Positions 14,920 to 23,273 of a DNA stretch of 35,612 bases are shown one piece after another. Every line of letters begins with the position of its first letter. The stretch's first letter is position 1. This DNA comes from Nitrososphaerota archaeon (GTDB taxonomy: Archaea; Thermoproteota; Nitrososphaeria; Nitrososphaerales; CADDZS01), in NCBI GenBank assembly GCA_013288145.1, contig JABDCJ010000025.1:1-35612 (forward strand). The letters are read 5' to 3'. The position numbers were made by a program, and so were the translations under genes. Below the pieces are notes generated by a model that made no database searches, was not told where the DNA came from, and saw only the letters and a list, made by a program, of their open reading frames with translations.

Positions 14920-16629
14920 ATGTCGGATCTTGACGAAGAGATAGAGTCGGAGAGTCTCGAAGAAGAGGAAGAGAAGCAAGCCAACGAGGCAATTGATGAA
15001 GAAATAGAAGACGATAAGCCAAAACTGAAGAAAAATCAGTGGAACTCTCTTTCCCACTTCGGAGTCTCGTTTCCAGAGCCATACAAGTCAGATGCGAGAA
15101 CGAACCAGATTAAGATAAAGGGCGAGACAATAACAATGGATCTGGCCCAAGAGGAAATGGCTGTCGCATGGGCCAAGAAAATAGGTACCCCGTATGTGGA
15201 TGACCCAGTATTTCAGACAAATTTCCTTTCGGATTTCTTGAAACTATTTCCAGAAAGGTTCAGAGATTCAAGAATTTCGGAAATTATCTTTCCGACCCTT
15301 CCAGAGAAAGTAGAGCTGACAAAGGAACAAAAGAAGGCACTGGCAGCTGAGCGGAAAGAGAAGCGCCTCGCGCTCAAAGAAAAATTTGGATTTGCGACCG
15401 TTGATGGGGTGAGGACTGAGATTGCGAACTGGGTAGTGGAACCTCCTGGCCTATTTATGGGCAGAGGTCAGCATCCAATGCGCGGGCACTGGAAGCCGAA
15501 AATTCAAGAAGAAGACATCATTCTCAATATGGATGAATCGGCGATCGCTCCCCAGGGGAAATGGAAGATAATCCATGCTCCCGATTGCATGTGGATCGCC
15601 TGTTGGACTGACAAACTCTCTGGAAAGGTGAAGTACGTCTGGCTTCACGACTCATCAAGCATTAGACAGGCGAGAGATAAGAGCAAATACGACAAAGCGG
15701 TCGATCTCGAGAAAACGATTGACACTGTTAGAACATTCATTTCAAAATCGATGAGCTCAAAGGATTTGAAGATTCGGAGGATAGCCACCGCCTGCTTTCT
15801 AATTGACAAACTAACTATGAGGGTCGGCGATGAAAAGGATGAGGATGAGGCTGACACGGTCGGTGCTTCGACTCTCAGAGTTGAGCATCTGAAGTTTCGG
15901 GATAACGCAGTTGACTTCGATTTCTTTGGAAAGGACTACGTCCGCTGGCAGAAAACCTTGCAGGTAGAGCCGAGGGATCGCGTTGCCATTGAAAATCTGA
16001 AACTATTTACCAAAGGGAAGAAACCTGAAGATCTTATCTTTGATGGGGTGACATCCCGACACGTCAACGATTTCCTGAGCAAAGCTGCTCCGGGATTGAC
16101 GGCCAAAGTGTTCAGGACATTCCATGCCACATCAGTTGTAAAATCGTATTTGAAAAAGCACAACAAGTTCGAAAAGGGAACCCCTGAGTTCAACAAGTTG
16201 TACGAGGCAAAACTTGCGAATCTCGAAGCCGCTGTCACTTGCAATCACAAAAGGACTCCTCCAAAGACTTTCGAGCAGTCATTACAAAAGAAAGAGGAGC
16301 GGCTGATCGAGATCCAAAATCAGATCGGTAAGACCGACAAGCAGAAGCTCAAACTTGCGGAGCGCGTGGAGAAGATGAGACGACAGGTCGAGCTAACAAA
16401 GATGACCCGAGACTATAATCTGAATACTTCACTTCGCAATTACATAGACCCGCGAGTTTACAAGACCTGGGCTGACAGAGTCGGTCTGGACTGGAAGCTG
16501 CTTTACACGACAACGCTCCGTAGAAAAATGGCTTGGGTTGATGGTGGAGAGGATAACGGAAAAAAAGTATCTGCGGAACAACCCATTGCACAAGAGGTAA
16601 CGGTCTCTGTTAAGACCGGCAATAGCTGA
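14920..16629 (+). CDS. topIB: DNA topoisomerase IB, eukaryotic type
   Basis: Relaxes supercoils through a 3'-phosphotyrosine intermediate. All five catalytic residues of human TOP1 can be placed by context: Arg in LTMRVGDEKDEDEADTVG, Lys in DFFGKDYVRW, Arg in KVFRTFHATS, His in CNHKRTPPKTFEQ and Tyr508 in LRNYIDPRVYK. The core and linker (coiled-coil-like, around residues 425-485) follow the eukaryotic layout, with a short acidic N-terminal tail in place of the long eukaryotic one. Among archaea this enzyme is typical of Thaumarchaeota and relatives, so it is a useful lineage marker. A TTG at 14899 would add seven residues; the ATG at 14920 fits the TATA spacing better. Confidence 0.96.
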   Translation: MSDLDEEIESESLEEEEEKQANEAIDEEIEDDKPKLKKNQWNSLSHFGVSFPEPYKSDARTNQIKIKGETITMDLAQEEMAVAWAKKIGTPYVDDPVFQTNFLSDFLKLFPERFRDSRISEIIFPTLPEKVELTKEQKKALAAERKEKRLALKEKFGFATVDGVRTEIANWVVEPPGLFMGRGQHPMRGHWKPKIQEEDIILNMDESAIAPQGKWKIIHAPDCMWIACWTDKLSGKVKYVWLHDSSSIRQARDKSKYDKAVDLEKTIDTVRTFISKSMSSKDLKIRRIATACFLIDKLTMRVGDEKDEDEADTVGASTLRVEHLKFRDNAVDFDFFGKDYVRWQKTLQVEPRDRVAIENLKLFTKGKKPEDLIFDGVTSRHVNDFLSKAAPGLTAKVFRTFHATSVVKSYLKKHNKFEKGTPEFNKLYEAKLANLEAAVTCNHKRTPPKTFEQSLQKKEERLIEIQNQIGKTDKQKLKLAERVEKMRRQVELTKMTRDYNLNTSLRNYIDPRVYKTWADRVGLDWKLLYTTTLRRKMAWVDGGEDNGKKVSAEQPIAQEVTVSVKTGNS

Positions 16630-16670
16630 ATCAAATTTTAGAAAAGGTATTACTGTTCAAGGAGAAGAGA

Positions 16671-16688
16671 GGCGCCTAAATTAGCGCC
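16671..16688. terminator. Hairpin between convergent topoisomerase and DUF5343-like genes
   Basis: GGCGC and GCGCC pair around the 8-base loop CTAAATTA in the 87-base gap between two convergent stops. The position suits a bidirectional terminator, though no strong T-run follows on either side. Confidence 0.4.
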
Positions 16689-16716
16689 GACTCAAGGATT
16701 GCACCAATTCTCCAGA

Positions 16717-17631
16717 TTATGTGAACGCAGAATCAGCAGACAATTCCTGATCGATGTTTTCGCTGGATTGTGGATCCGACCGGTCAACGGTTTCAGTGTT
16801 GGTTTCGACACGCTGTTTTTCCCCAAGCAGGGCAAGAACTCGGTCCCAGTATTCTTTTGGAGTATCCTTCTCCAACTTTATGTTAATGATGGCTTGGATG
16901 GGATTCTTATCCTCAACCGCTTCTCCGAGTCGGATCTTCCGCTGCTGACTCTGTCGATTGAGAGAAGAATTACCAGGGATTCTTGCATCGCGGACTAGAG
17001 ATCTAACTATAGGCCTGTCAACAGCCTTTACTGTCTGGACGACCGAGCTGTTGCCAGACTGCATTGAACTAGCTGATTTTTCATTGACAAAAGATCCTAG
17101 TTCAGGAGATATGGGATTTCCACTCTTTTCAGCAAGGTAAAGATAAAACTTTGAGGCGTTAATCGCTTTGTCCCGTGAAAACGCGTACTTTCTAATGAAG
17201 AAATTTACAAGATCATCGGAAACCGCTTTTTCCATTTTTACTTCGCTCTGTAGCTCTCGGTAAGCTTCTCTAGCTATCTCTTGGAAGGCTTTCTTTTGTT
17301 CGTCGCCTACCATATTCAGCATGGGAAGCAGTTTGGTTGGTTTGCCCTGCTCATCAATAACTCCCAAATACTTTAGCTGAGCGAGCAGCTTTCCCTCGTT
17401 ACTAGGGGCAATCTGGCTCAGAAACGAAGCATCTATGACAGAAGGATTCTGTCTTTGAATTACGGCAAGAAATCTTTCGAACCAAAATCTAGATGTGTTC
17501 CGAGCGGGTGGATTTCTCTTGTTCTGCAAACCATTTGAAGAAGTCGCCGATGTCTTCGAATTCTCATCAAGAAAAGTTCCTTGCTCGTCTCCTACTCGCG
17601 ATCCTTCTGCTTCAAGCTGGCTAATGGTCAT
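16717..17631 (-). CDS. DUF5343-like protein
   Basis: A 304-residue protein of unknown function. The segment WFERFLAVIQRQNPSVIDAS, then FLSQIAPSNEGKLLAQLKYL and GVIDEQGKPTKLLPML, looks like the DUF5343 helical domain, which resembles a winged helix. Residues 1-45 and about 190-304 are Ser/Gln/charged and probably disordered, apart from a helical NPIQAIINIKLEKDTPKEYW near the C-terminus. The open frame continues up to 17772, but the ATG at 17631 is supported by an excellent TATA box (TATAAATT, minus strand) about 35 bases upstream. It is divergent from the Nudix gene. Confidence 0.7.
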   Translation of the reverse strand: MTISQLEAEGSRVGDEQGTFLDENSKTSATSSNGLQNKRNPPARNTSRFWFERFLAVIQRQNPSVIDASFLSQIAPSNEGKLLAQLKYLGVIDEQGKPTKLLPMLNMVGDEQKKAFQEIAREAYRELQSEVKMEKAVSDDLVNFFIRKYAFSRDKAINASKFYLYLAEKSGNPISPELGSFVNEKSASSMQSGNSSVVQTVKAVDRPIVRSLVRDARIPGNSSLNRQSQQRKIRLGEAVEDKNPIQAIINIKLEKDTPKEYWDRVLALLGEKQRVETNTETVDRSDPQSSENIDQELSADSAFT

Positions 17632-17662
17632 TTTTGGAATCCTTACTGCAAAGTTACAGTAA

Positions 17663-17668
17663 TTTATA
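17663..17668 (-). promoter_or_regulatory. TATA box for the DUF5343-like gene
   Basis: The minus strand reads AGATATAAATTACTG, one of the cleanest TATA boxes in the window, 32-37 bases before the ATG at 17631. It places the transcription start near 17640 and fixes that start codon. Confidence 0.65.
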
Positions 17669-17709
17669 TCTTCCGCAGATCGATTTGAGCGGATTTCCGG
17701 TTCAAAGGT

Positions 17710-17722
17710 CATACATACATAC
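17710..17722 (+). promoter_or_regulatory. TATA-like CATACATACATAC before the Nudix gene
   Basis: A short tandem of CATA units lies 25-37 bases upstream of the ATG at 17747, the right distance for an archaeal core promoter. The match to a TATA consensus is weak. Confidence 0.35.
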
Positions 17723-17746
17723 CCGCCGCGAGCGTAGAGAAATTGG

Positions 17747-18199
17747 ATGGAGCAAGTATTTCCTGAGCCCACCGTTGGCGGGTTAATTCAGCGGGAGGAC
17801 GGACTGATTCTACTTTGCAGTTCGCACAAATGGCCCGGTCTTTACACAGTTCCGGGAGGCCACGTTGAACTGGGAGAAACCTGCGAAGACGCTCTCGTTA
17901 GAGAAATCAAAGAGGAAGTGGGTCTCAACATCACCGTGCTTGATCTAATTTCGATTCAGCAAGTGATTTATCCAAAGGAGTTCTGGAAGCGAGCTCATTT
18001 TATTTTCTTTGATTACCTTTGTAGAGTAGTGGGGGATCAGAAGCCTGTCGTGGACTCGAACGAAATTCAAAGTACAATATGGGCAAGTCCACAGGATGCT
18101 TTGAAACTAAATATAGATCGTTATCTTAAGCACTTTATAGGAAGGATACTTGATAAAGAGCACACGCCGTTCATTATCTCATGGATAAAGGAATCGTAA
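17747..18199 (+). CDS. Nudix hydrolase
   Basis: A 150-residue Nudix protein. The Nudix box is complete: GGHVELGETCEDALVREIKE continuing EVGL, with all catalytic glutamates. The N-terminus (VGGLIQREDGLILLCSSHKW) and the aromatic-rich second half are like small nucleotide or sugar-nucleotide pyrophosphatases. The substrate cannot be predicted. It leads a same-strand run of four genes ending in the NreA-type repair protein; a house-cleaning role such as removing damaged nucleotides would fit but is inference. Confidence 0.9.
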   Translation: MEQVFPEPTVGGLIQREDGLILLCSSHKWPGLYTVPGGHVELGETCEDALVREIKEEVGLNITVLDLISIQQVIYPKEFWKRAHFIFFDYLCRVVGDQKPVVDSNEIQSTIWASPQDALKLNIDRYLKHFIGRILDKEHTPFIISWIKES

Positions 18200-18241
18200 A
18201 GGAATCCCACTCAATAATGCAAGAAGGAACTCGAAAATCAA

Positions 18242-18652
18242 TTGAAACAAGAATTATTTGACGACATCCTGGCTCTGGACGAGCCCAGATTCAAAGCTGC
18301 AATTGTCGGCCTGATATTGACAAAGGAAACAGAAAACGCCGTGCAATTGTTGAGCAAGAAGTTCAAAGTGAGAGCGCCGAGTTTGGATATAGGACACACG
18401 AAGGGCAAAAAGATCGCGCTCGCAGTATACTCCGTCTCGACCAATTCTATTTCATTCGCGGATCAAGAATATTTTTTCAATCCTTTCGTCGTACTCCACG
18501 AGATGTACCATTGCGTAAGATCTAGATCTGGGGAGCATCGTGGAACCGAAAAAAACGCAGACCGTTTTGCTTTGGATTATATTGAGAATTATCAAAAAGT
18601 TGAACTCGCCTCAAGTTTCGATTTATCATCGATTCCGATGAGTGTAGACTAA
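18242..18652 (+). CDS. Small HExxH putative metallopeptidase
   Basis: A 136-residue protein with VVLHEMYHCVR: His86, Glu87 and His90 form HExxH. Downstream, GTEKNADRFALDYI (residues 101-114) resembles the helix that gives the third zinc ligand in IrrE/M78-type or similar minimal peptidases (Glu103 or Asp107). There is no signal peptide. TTG start, 42 bases after the Nudix stop. Its stop is followed after one base by the start of a tiny membrane protein, so the two are probably translated from one transcript. Peptidase activity is not proven. Confidence 0.7.
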   Translation: MKQELFDDILALDEPRFKAAIVGLILTKETENAVQLLSKKFKVRAPSLDIGHTKGKKIALAVYSVSTNSISFADQEYFFNPFVVLHEMYHCVRSRSGEHRGTEKNADRFALDYIENYQKVELASSFDLSSIPMSVD

Positions 18653-18653
18653 A

Positions 18654-18830
18654 GTGAACTGGTATGCGATAATCGCGGTAGCGGGTATCGTCGTTCTTGC
18701 CGTAGCTGAGATATTGATTTCAGTGAAGAAATTGCAAATGAAAAGGCAATTTCTTGAAGAGCTCAATCACCAAGAGATGGAGAAAAGCGAACAATCGAAG
18801 ACTCTCTCAGATGACTCAAAAGAATATTGA
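18654..18830 (+). CDS. 58-residue single-pass membrane protein
   Basis: Starts with GTG one base after the TAA of the HExxH gene and ends at 18830. The N-terminus MNWYAIIAVAGIVVLAVAEI is one membrane helix, followed by a basic stop-transfer (VKKLQMKRQ) and a charged, probably coiled cytoplasmic tail (FLEELNHQEMEKSEQSK). The topology predicts N-out, C-in. The tight coupling suggests partnership with the HExxH protein. The codon pattern and helix make a real gene likely despite the short length. Confidence 0.6.
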   Translation: MNWYAIIAVAGIVVLAVAEILISVKKLQMKRQFLEELNHQEMEKSEQSKTLSDDSKEY

Positions 18831-18866
18831 AAATGGTGCAACGGACTTTGCCTGACGCCACAGAGT

Positions 18867-20186
18867 TTGAATAACCTGACAATGTCCTCGCTTTCGTGGT
18901 TCACTCCAAAGAGCCTCCTCACCAATCCGAATTGGAGAACAAAGCTTGTCATCGAAAGACCCACCGCGGAAATGTGTCTTGCTTGTCGCGGGGCAAAACT
19001 ACTTTGCGGGAAGCCAAAGTGCCCTATATTGACAAAAGCGGAAGGATTTGCCAAACACGCGCAGTCTTTTCTAAACTCGGATCTCATTCAGGGCTCGTCT
19101 CCGCCAGGAGTTTTCGTTGGAAGATTCGGTTATCCAAAGGTCTTCATCGGGCCAATGGTACCCGCGATTTACGGAGAAACTTCGCATCTAGACACGCCCG
19201 AATTATGGAGGGGAAAGTCAATCGAGGAGATCGTAGACTACAGATATAGTCTGGTTCGAGGTTGTTTCAGAGCGAATGTGTCAGATGCTCAGACGGGGTC
19301 AAGACTAGTAGATACGCTTCAAGAAGTTGCAATGTCGACCAAACCGGCGGACTCTGAGCTCTCGCTTGAGAAGAAACCAGTTAACAGAATTTCATTCAGT
19401 GAAAATAGCCAACCATTTGGACCAAGCGCACCGATGAAAGATTTCAGACCATCCGGAAATATCACCGTTGATCAAAGAATCGAAAAGGCGTTTTACGATA
19501 GCGATCTTAAAGCTGCTGACGCGATATTTTCACTTTACAGGCAGGGAGTCCTTTTTTCCAGACTCGAAAAGGCTTTTTCGGTAGGAGTATTCGGTGAGAA
19601 AAAGAAGAGAAAACTCGTCCCGACCAGATGGAGCATAACCGCCCTAGATAGCACGCTCTCGCTCAGACTGATGGATGAGATTAAGGATTACGAAACGATA
19701 GACGAGTACAGGGTTTTCGCAATGACTAACCTGGACAACGTTTACGTGGCGATACTTACTCCAGAAAAATGGAAGTTCGAGTGGATCGAAGCCTGGCATT
19801 CAGGAACGGCCTGGAACAAGTTCGGCTCAAAACCCGAAATGATCGGGGATTTTGAGGGATACTGGGGGAGAAAAACATACGCCAAACCTGGCGGCTGCTA
19901 TTATTCAACGCGATTAGCCGTATCTGAGTATCTTTCACGGGTTAGAAAGCAGGCAGGAGCGATTATGTTGCGGGAAATCCATCCTGGTTACATACTCCCG
20001 GTTGGAGTCTGGAATGTTCGTGAGAGCATTCGTAGTCTCCTCTTGGGCGACTATAGGAGTTTCGACACATTCGGCCAAGCCTTGGAATTTGCTTGCTCGA
20101 ACTTTCTAATTTCAAAGAAATACTGGATCGAAAACTCTGAACTATTGAAACAATCCATGCAACAGAAAAGAATAACTGATTTCTAA
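18867..20186 (+). CDS. nreA: Nre-family (NreA-type) DNA repair protein with PIP box
   Basis: Archaeal Nre family, linked to repair of alkylation and cross-link type damage and to PCNA binding in haloarchaea. The N-terminal zinc motif is CLACRGAKLLCGKPKCP (Cys37, Cys40, Cys47, Cys52). Family blocks follow, such as PGVFVGRFGYPKVFIGPM and, near the middle, PTRWSITALDSTLS. The last residues, QQKRITDF, form a PCNA-interacting peptide at the very C-terminus, as described for Nre proteins. The TTG at 18867 gives 439 residues; an ATG at 18882 would remove five. It lies 36 bases after the membrane peptide gene, in a probable operon. Confidence 0.88.
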   Translation: MNNLTMSSLSWFTPKSLLTNPNWRTKLVIERPTAEMCLACRGAKLLCGKPKCPILTKAEGFAKHAQSFLNSDLIQGSSPPGVFVGRFGYPKVFIGPMVPAIYGETSHLDTPELWRGKSIEEIVDYRYSLVRGCFRANVSDAQTGSRLVDTLQEVAMSTKPADSELSLEKKPVNRISFSENSQPFGPSAPMKDFRPSGNITVDQRIEKAFYDSDLKAADAIFSLYRQGVLFSRLEKAFSVGVFGEKKKRKLVPTRWSITALDSTLSLRLMDEIKDYETIDEYRVFAMTNLDNVYVAILTPEKWKFEWIEAWHSGTAWNKFGSKPEMIGDFEGYWGRKTYAKPGGCYYSTRLAVSEYLSRVRKQAGAIMLREIHPGYILPVGVWNVRESIRSLLLGDYRSFDTFGQALEFACSNFLISKKYWIENSELLKQSMQQKRITDF

Positions 20187-20301
20187 TTTAGCGTTCATAA
20201 GTGCCAGAAAATCAAGCTAAGATAATGTTTCCACCTTCGAGAAGTCGTCTTCGTCAGACTGTCGGAGGAGACTTTCTGCAACTGATTCATTTTCAGAAGG
20301 A

Positions 20302-20311
20302 AGTTTAATTA
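20302..20311 (+). promoter_or_regulatory. TATA-like box before the MarR gene
   Basis: AGTTTAATTA lies only 7-16 bases before the TTG at 20318 but 16-25 bases before an in-frame TTG at 20327. If it is the TATA box, translation of the MarR protein may begin at or after 20327. Confidence 0.4.
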
Positions 20312-20317
20312 TCAAAT

Positions 20318-20809
20318 TTGCAAAGATTGGATAACCAGAAAGCTTCAACTGCATCCCAAGATCCGATAGAAATCGCGGCGTGGCGTAGCCTCTCTGATAC
20401 ATACAAGATGGTCTATTCTTACATCATGTCAGATCTTAGGCAGTACGGACTGACTCCGCCTCAATACGCAGTTCTCCGTGCTATTGGAACATCTCGAACA
20501 AAGCAGCTGACAATGAGCGAAATCGGAAAAGAAATGACTGTCACTTTTGCAAACATTACAACGATCGTGGACAATCTGGAAAAACTCCAGCATGTGAAGC
20601 GCCTTCGAGATCCGAGTGATCGGAGGTTAGTGAAAGTTGAATTAACTGAGGCAGGCTCCAAACTCTACCACAAGATATTTCGATCGCACAGACGTGAGGT
20701 GGCCAAGCTAATGAAGATACTTGACAGAGATGAGTTGCAGAAGCTGATTGAATATACCGGGGCAATCAAGAAAAATACTTCCGCGAAGGCCCTTTCTTCG
20801 AAAGCGTAA
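20318..20809 (+). CDS. MarR-family transcriptional regulator
   Basis: A 163-residue winged-helix protein. The MarR core runs from LRQYGLTPPQYAVLRAIGTS through the recognition helix region GKEMTVTFANITTIVDNLEK to the wing RLRDPSDRRLVKVELTEAGS. The DxRxxxVxLT signature is complete. A dimerisation helix (KIFRSHRREVAKLMKILD) follows. Such proteins usually repress nearby or own genes and release DNA on binding a small ligand or on oxidation; no cysteine is present here. An in-frame TTG at 20327 is an alternative start. Confidence 0.9.
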   Translation: MQRLDNQKASTASQDPIEIAAWRSLSDTYKMVYSYIMSDLRQYGLTPPQYAVLRAIGTSRTKQLTMSEIGKEMTVTFANITTIVDNLEKLQHVKRLRDPSDRRLVKVELTEAGSKLYHKIFRSHRREVAKLMKILDRDELQKLIEYTGAIKKNTSAKALSSKA

Positions 20810-20870
20810 AAACAAAAATCTTGACCCCGGGAGCTTCGAAAAATTCTCCAAGGGTCGATCCCGCAATTAC

Positions 20871-21107
20871 CTATAGCTTACGTGCCCTTGTTGAACGACG
20901 CACAGATTTGGGCGCTACACTCTTAGAGCTTCTCTTTGTAGTCTTTCCGCCCTTTTTCTGAGCTACATAGCACTTTCTTGGAGTGTGCCTCTTTTTCTCA
21001 TTATGGCGGTAGACTAGATACGTGTAATTCTTTCCACTCTTACCTTTTATAACAAATTTGTAGGGCTTCCACGCTTTCTTGCCACATTTTGGGCATATTG
21101 TTACCAT
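20871..21107 (-). CDS. Small basic zinc-binding protein
   Basis: A 78-residue, very basic protein beginning MVTICPKCGKKAWKPYKFVI. Cys5 and Cys8 form CPKC; His35, His41 and Cys46 could complete a zinc site. The last 30 residues are Lys/Arg/Ser-rich (KRSSKSVAPKSVRRSTRARK), as in nucleic-acid-binding or ribosome-associated tails. No exact family is recognised. The ATG start is supported by a TATA-like ATATAT on the minus strand (21141-21146), about 35 bases upstream. Confidence 0.68.
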   Translation of the reverse strand: MVTICPKCGKKAWKPYKFVIKGKSGKNYTYLVYRHNEKKRHTPRKCYVAQKKGGKTTKRSSKSVAPKSVRRSTRARKL

Positions 21108-21734
21108 TTTAGGGCAAGCACTTAGTGGGATGTCTTTGTAATATATTGTTTATCCCTCAAGCCAAAAAAAATTCGATTCGCAAAAGAAAAAGATTTGAAT
21201 CTCAGGATTCCCACTCTCGATTTTCGAGATTGCCTAAATATTTCAAGAGAGATATCCAAGGCGCCTTTGCGCCTAAATTTATTCGGAATAAACAAGGGGC
21301 CGCACGAGAACAATTCGCCTAAATCTTCAATGATTCCATTCAATCCCCCAAAGACGCCTGAAAGAAGAATTCCCAATATCAGGAAAAATTCAGCCGCCGA
21401 GTTCAAACGACAACTTTAAACTTTAAATATCTGAAGAGCGCCTATTGAAAAATAGGACTAAATTAAGAGCCCCTGCATTACGTTTTGACAGACCGATAAA
21501 GACGATTTTTGAAGCTTAGACTTTAGCTCGGCAATCGTAGATTTTTTGGTTTGCCTCAATCAGAGGCTCCAACAATTGAAATGGAACGATTGCGCCGCCG
21601 TAAAAATGTGGCGGAGAATGCAAAAACAAGGGGCGAAGAAAAAAGCTTGGCTAAAGGAGCACCCAGACGCGTTTGCAATCTCGATTTTCCACTGCAATTG
21701 AATTTAGGCTGAAAAACAAAAGTGAAAACAGAAA
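21108..21734. other. 627-base structured intergenic region before the DEAD-box helicase
   Basis: No convincing gene is seen. The left end holds the promoter of the small zinc protein. Four compact inverted repeats are perfect: TCTCGA-TTT-TCGAGA (21215-21229), AGGCGC-CTTT-GCGCCT (21259-21274), TTTATTC-G-GAATAAA (21278-21292) and CCTATT-GAAA-AATAGG (21441-21456). A weaker pair CCGCC/GGCGG lies near 21594-21613. The tandem CTTTAAACTTTAAATAT at 21414-21430 is a strong promoter candidate on either strand. A long helicase leader or a small RNA would explain this density of structure; neither is proven. Confidence 0.5.
21414..21430. promoter_or_regulatory. Tandem CTTTAAA promoter-like element
   Basis: CTTTAAA occurs twice in direct tandem, followed by TAT. 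TTTAAA is palindromic, so it can act as a TATA box both ways. On the plus strand a transcript would begin near 21450, at or within the CCTATT-GAAA-AATAGG hairpin, and run 280 bases to the helicase. On the minus strand it would read into the hairpin cluster at 21215-21292. Confidence 0.45.
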
Positions 21735-23198
21735 TTGCAAACAAATAGTGTGGAAGAAAGTAAGAAAACGTCTGAGAAGCCGACTTTAGGTTTCGACACT
21801 CTCAAGATATCGCCCGCAGTGCTGAAGAGCCTTAACGAAATTGGCTACAAGAGCATGTTCCCGATACAAGCGGAAGCAATACCTCCAATGCTTCTAGGGA
21901 AGGATGTCATTGGACAGGCGCACACCGGCTCGGGCAAAACAGCGGCATATGCTATACCAATCATTGAGAAGGTAGACGGTACTAAACCCTACGTTCAGTC
22001 GCTTGTGGTTGTCCCTACTAGGGAACTCGCCCTTCAGGTAACCGACGAATTCAACAAGATAGCTAGACATTCAAATGTAAAGGCATATTCGATTTATGGC
22101 GGTCAAGCGATAACGCCACAGATCGAGAGATTGCGAAAGAAGACCCCGCAGATAGTGGTTGCAACTCCTGGTCGTCTCATCGACCATTTAGAGCGTGGAA
22201 CGATTGATCTGCAGGACGTTCGTTTCGTCGTCTTGGACGAGGCCGATCGGATGCTGGACATGGGATTCATAGAAGATGTGGATTACATAATGCGAAAGCT
22301 CCCGAACGATAGCCAGTCTGCGCTTTTCTCGGCTACTATGCCGAGTGAAATTGTCAGACTTTCTGACAAGTACATGAATAACCCGGTCGAGGTCCTGATC
22401 GACAGTGACGAGCTCTCACTTGACGAGATCGATCAATCATATGCAATCGTAGATGAGAGAAGCAAGTTCCAGGCGCTAGTGGAATATGTCAGGAAAAACG
22501 CAATATCTTCAGGAATAATATTTTGTGCTACGAAAATCAAAACGCAGAGGCTTGCTGAGCGGCTGCAGGTCCAGGGTTTTAGGGCAGCTCCGATCCACGG
22601 AGATCTTTCCCAGAACAGACGTGAGCACGCGATGCAGAACTTTAGGAACGGCCGGATTGATCTACTTGTTGCAACAGATGTTGCAGCCCGCGGGATTGAT
22701 GTTCCAGCTGTGGGGCATGTAATCAATTATGACGTTCCGCAAGATCCGCTAACCTATTTCCATAGAATAGGGCGCACGGCAAGAGCCGGAAGGGCAGGAA
22801 AGGCAATCAGTCTAGTTTCGAATTCTGAATATCCGGACTTTAATCGCATTGCAGGAATGACCGAAGCAGAAATCAAACGTGTTTCAGACATTCTGCCACC
22901 AGGCTACAAAGCGCCTACAATGGATCAATCGCAACCTCCAAACAGGCGGTATGGGCAAAGGAGAGGGAACTCAAGACAGGGCGGTAGTAGGGATGGCAGG
23001 TTTCAGAGACGGGACAGGCCCGGCGGTGATAGGCCTCAGGGAAGAGGTGGATCATTTAGCTTCACTGAAAACACTGCAACCGGAGGATTTTCGGGACAAG
23101 GTGGAAGCAACCCAAGGCCACGTTTTGAACGCGAGAAAACTGGCGGGGACACTAGATTCAGTAGAGGGCCAAGACGAAAGCCCTCATATCGAAACTAG
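21735..23198 (+). CDS. deaD: DEAD-box RNA helicase with RGG-rich tail
   Basis: ATP-dependent RNA unwinding. The Q motif (PIQAEAIP, residues 43-50), motif I AHTGSGKT (62-69), PTREL, TPGR, DEAD (168-171), SAT (199-201), and the second domain with VATDVAARGIDV and HRIGRTARAGR are all present. From about residue 395 the tail is Arg/Gly/Gln-rich with RGG and RxGG units, an RNA-binding extension as in CsdA/DeaD-like cold-shock helicases. TTG start, with GTG at 21750 as alternative; an AT-rich AATTTAGG at 21701-21708 could be a nearby TATA box. The 627-base upstream region could be an unusually long leader. Confidence 0.95.
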   Translation: MQTNSVEESKKTSEKPTLGFDTLKISPAVLKSLNEIGYKSMFPIQAEAIPPMLLGKDVIGQAHTGSGKTAAYAIPIIEKVDGTKPYVQSLVVVPTRELALQVTDEFNKIARHSNVKAYSIYGGQAITPQIERLRKKTPQIVVATPGRLIDHLERGTIDLQDVRFVVLDEADRMLDMGFIEDVDYIMRKLPNDSQSALFSATMPSEIVRLSDKYMNNPVEVLIDSDELSLDEIDQSYAIVDERSKFQALVEYVRKNAISSGIIFCATKIKTQRLAERLQVQGFRAAPIHGDLSQNRREHAMQNFRNGRIDLLVATDVAARGIDVPAVGHVINYDVPQDPLTYFHRIGRTARAGRAGKAISLVSNSEYPDFNRIAGMTEAEIKRVSDILPPGYKAPTMDQSQPPNRRYGQRRGNSRQGGSRDGRFQRRDRPGGDRPQGRGGSFSFTENTATGGFSGQGGSNPRPRFEREKTGGDTRFSRGPRRKPSYRN

Positions 23199-23273
23199 AT
23201 TTTCTCCTAATCTTGGTCAGCACTTAAATATCGGAAAGTCAAATCCGGTGTCTTGGTTAGGCCGAAGTAAAAG

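Noticed and set aside
21122..21406. A 94-codon minus-strand frame with a hydrophobic start, in the region before the helicase
   Set aside because: A TATA-like tandem lies near its TTG, but too close to it; the product after residue 30 looks random and the frame crosses three perfect hairpins and the promoter of the small zinc gene. Non-coding structure explains the region better.
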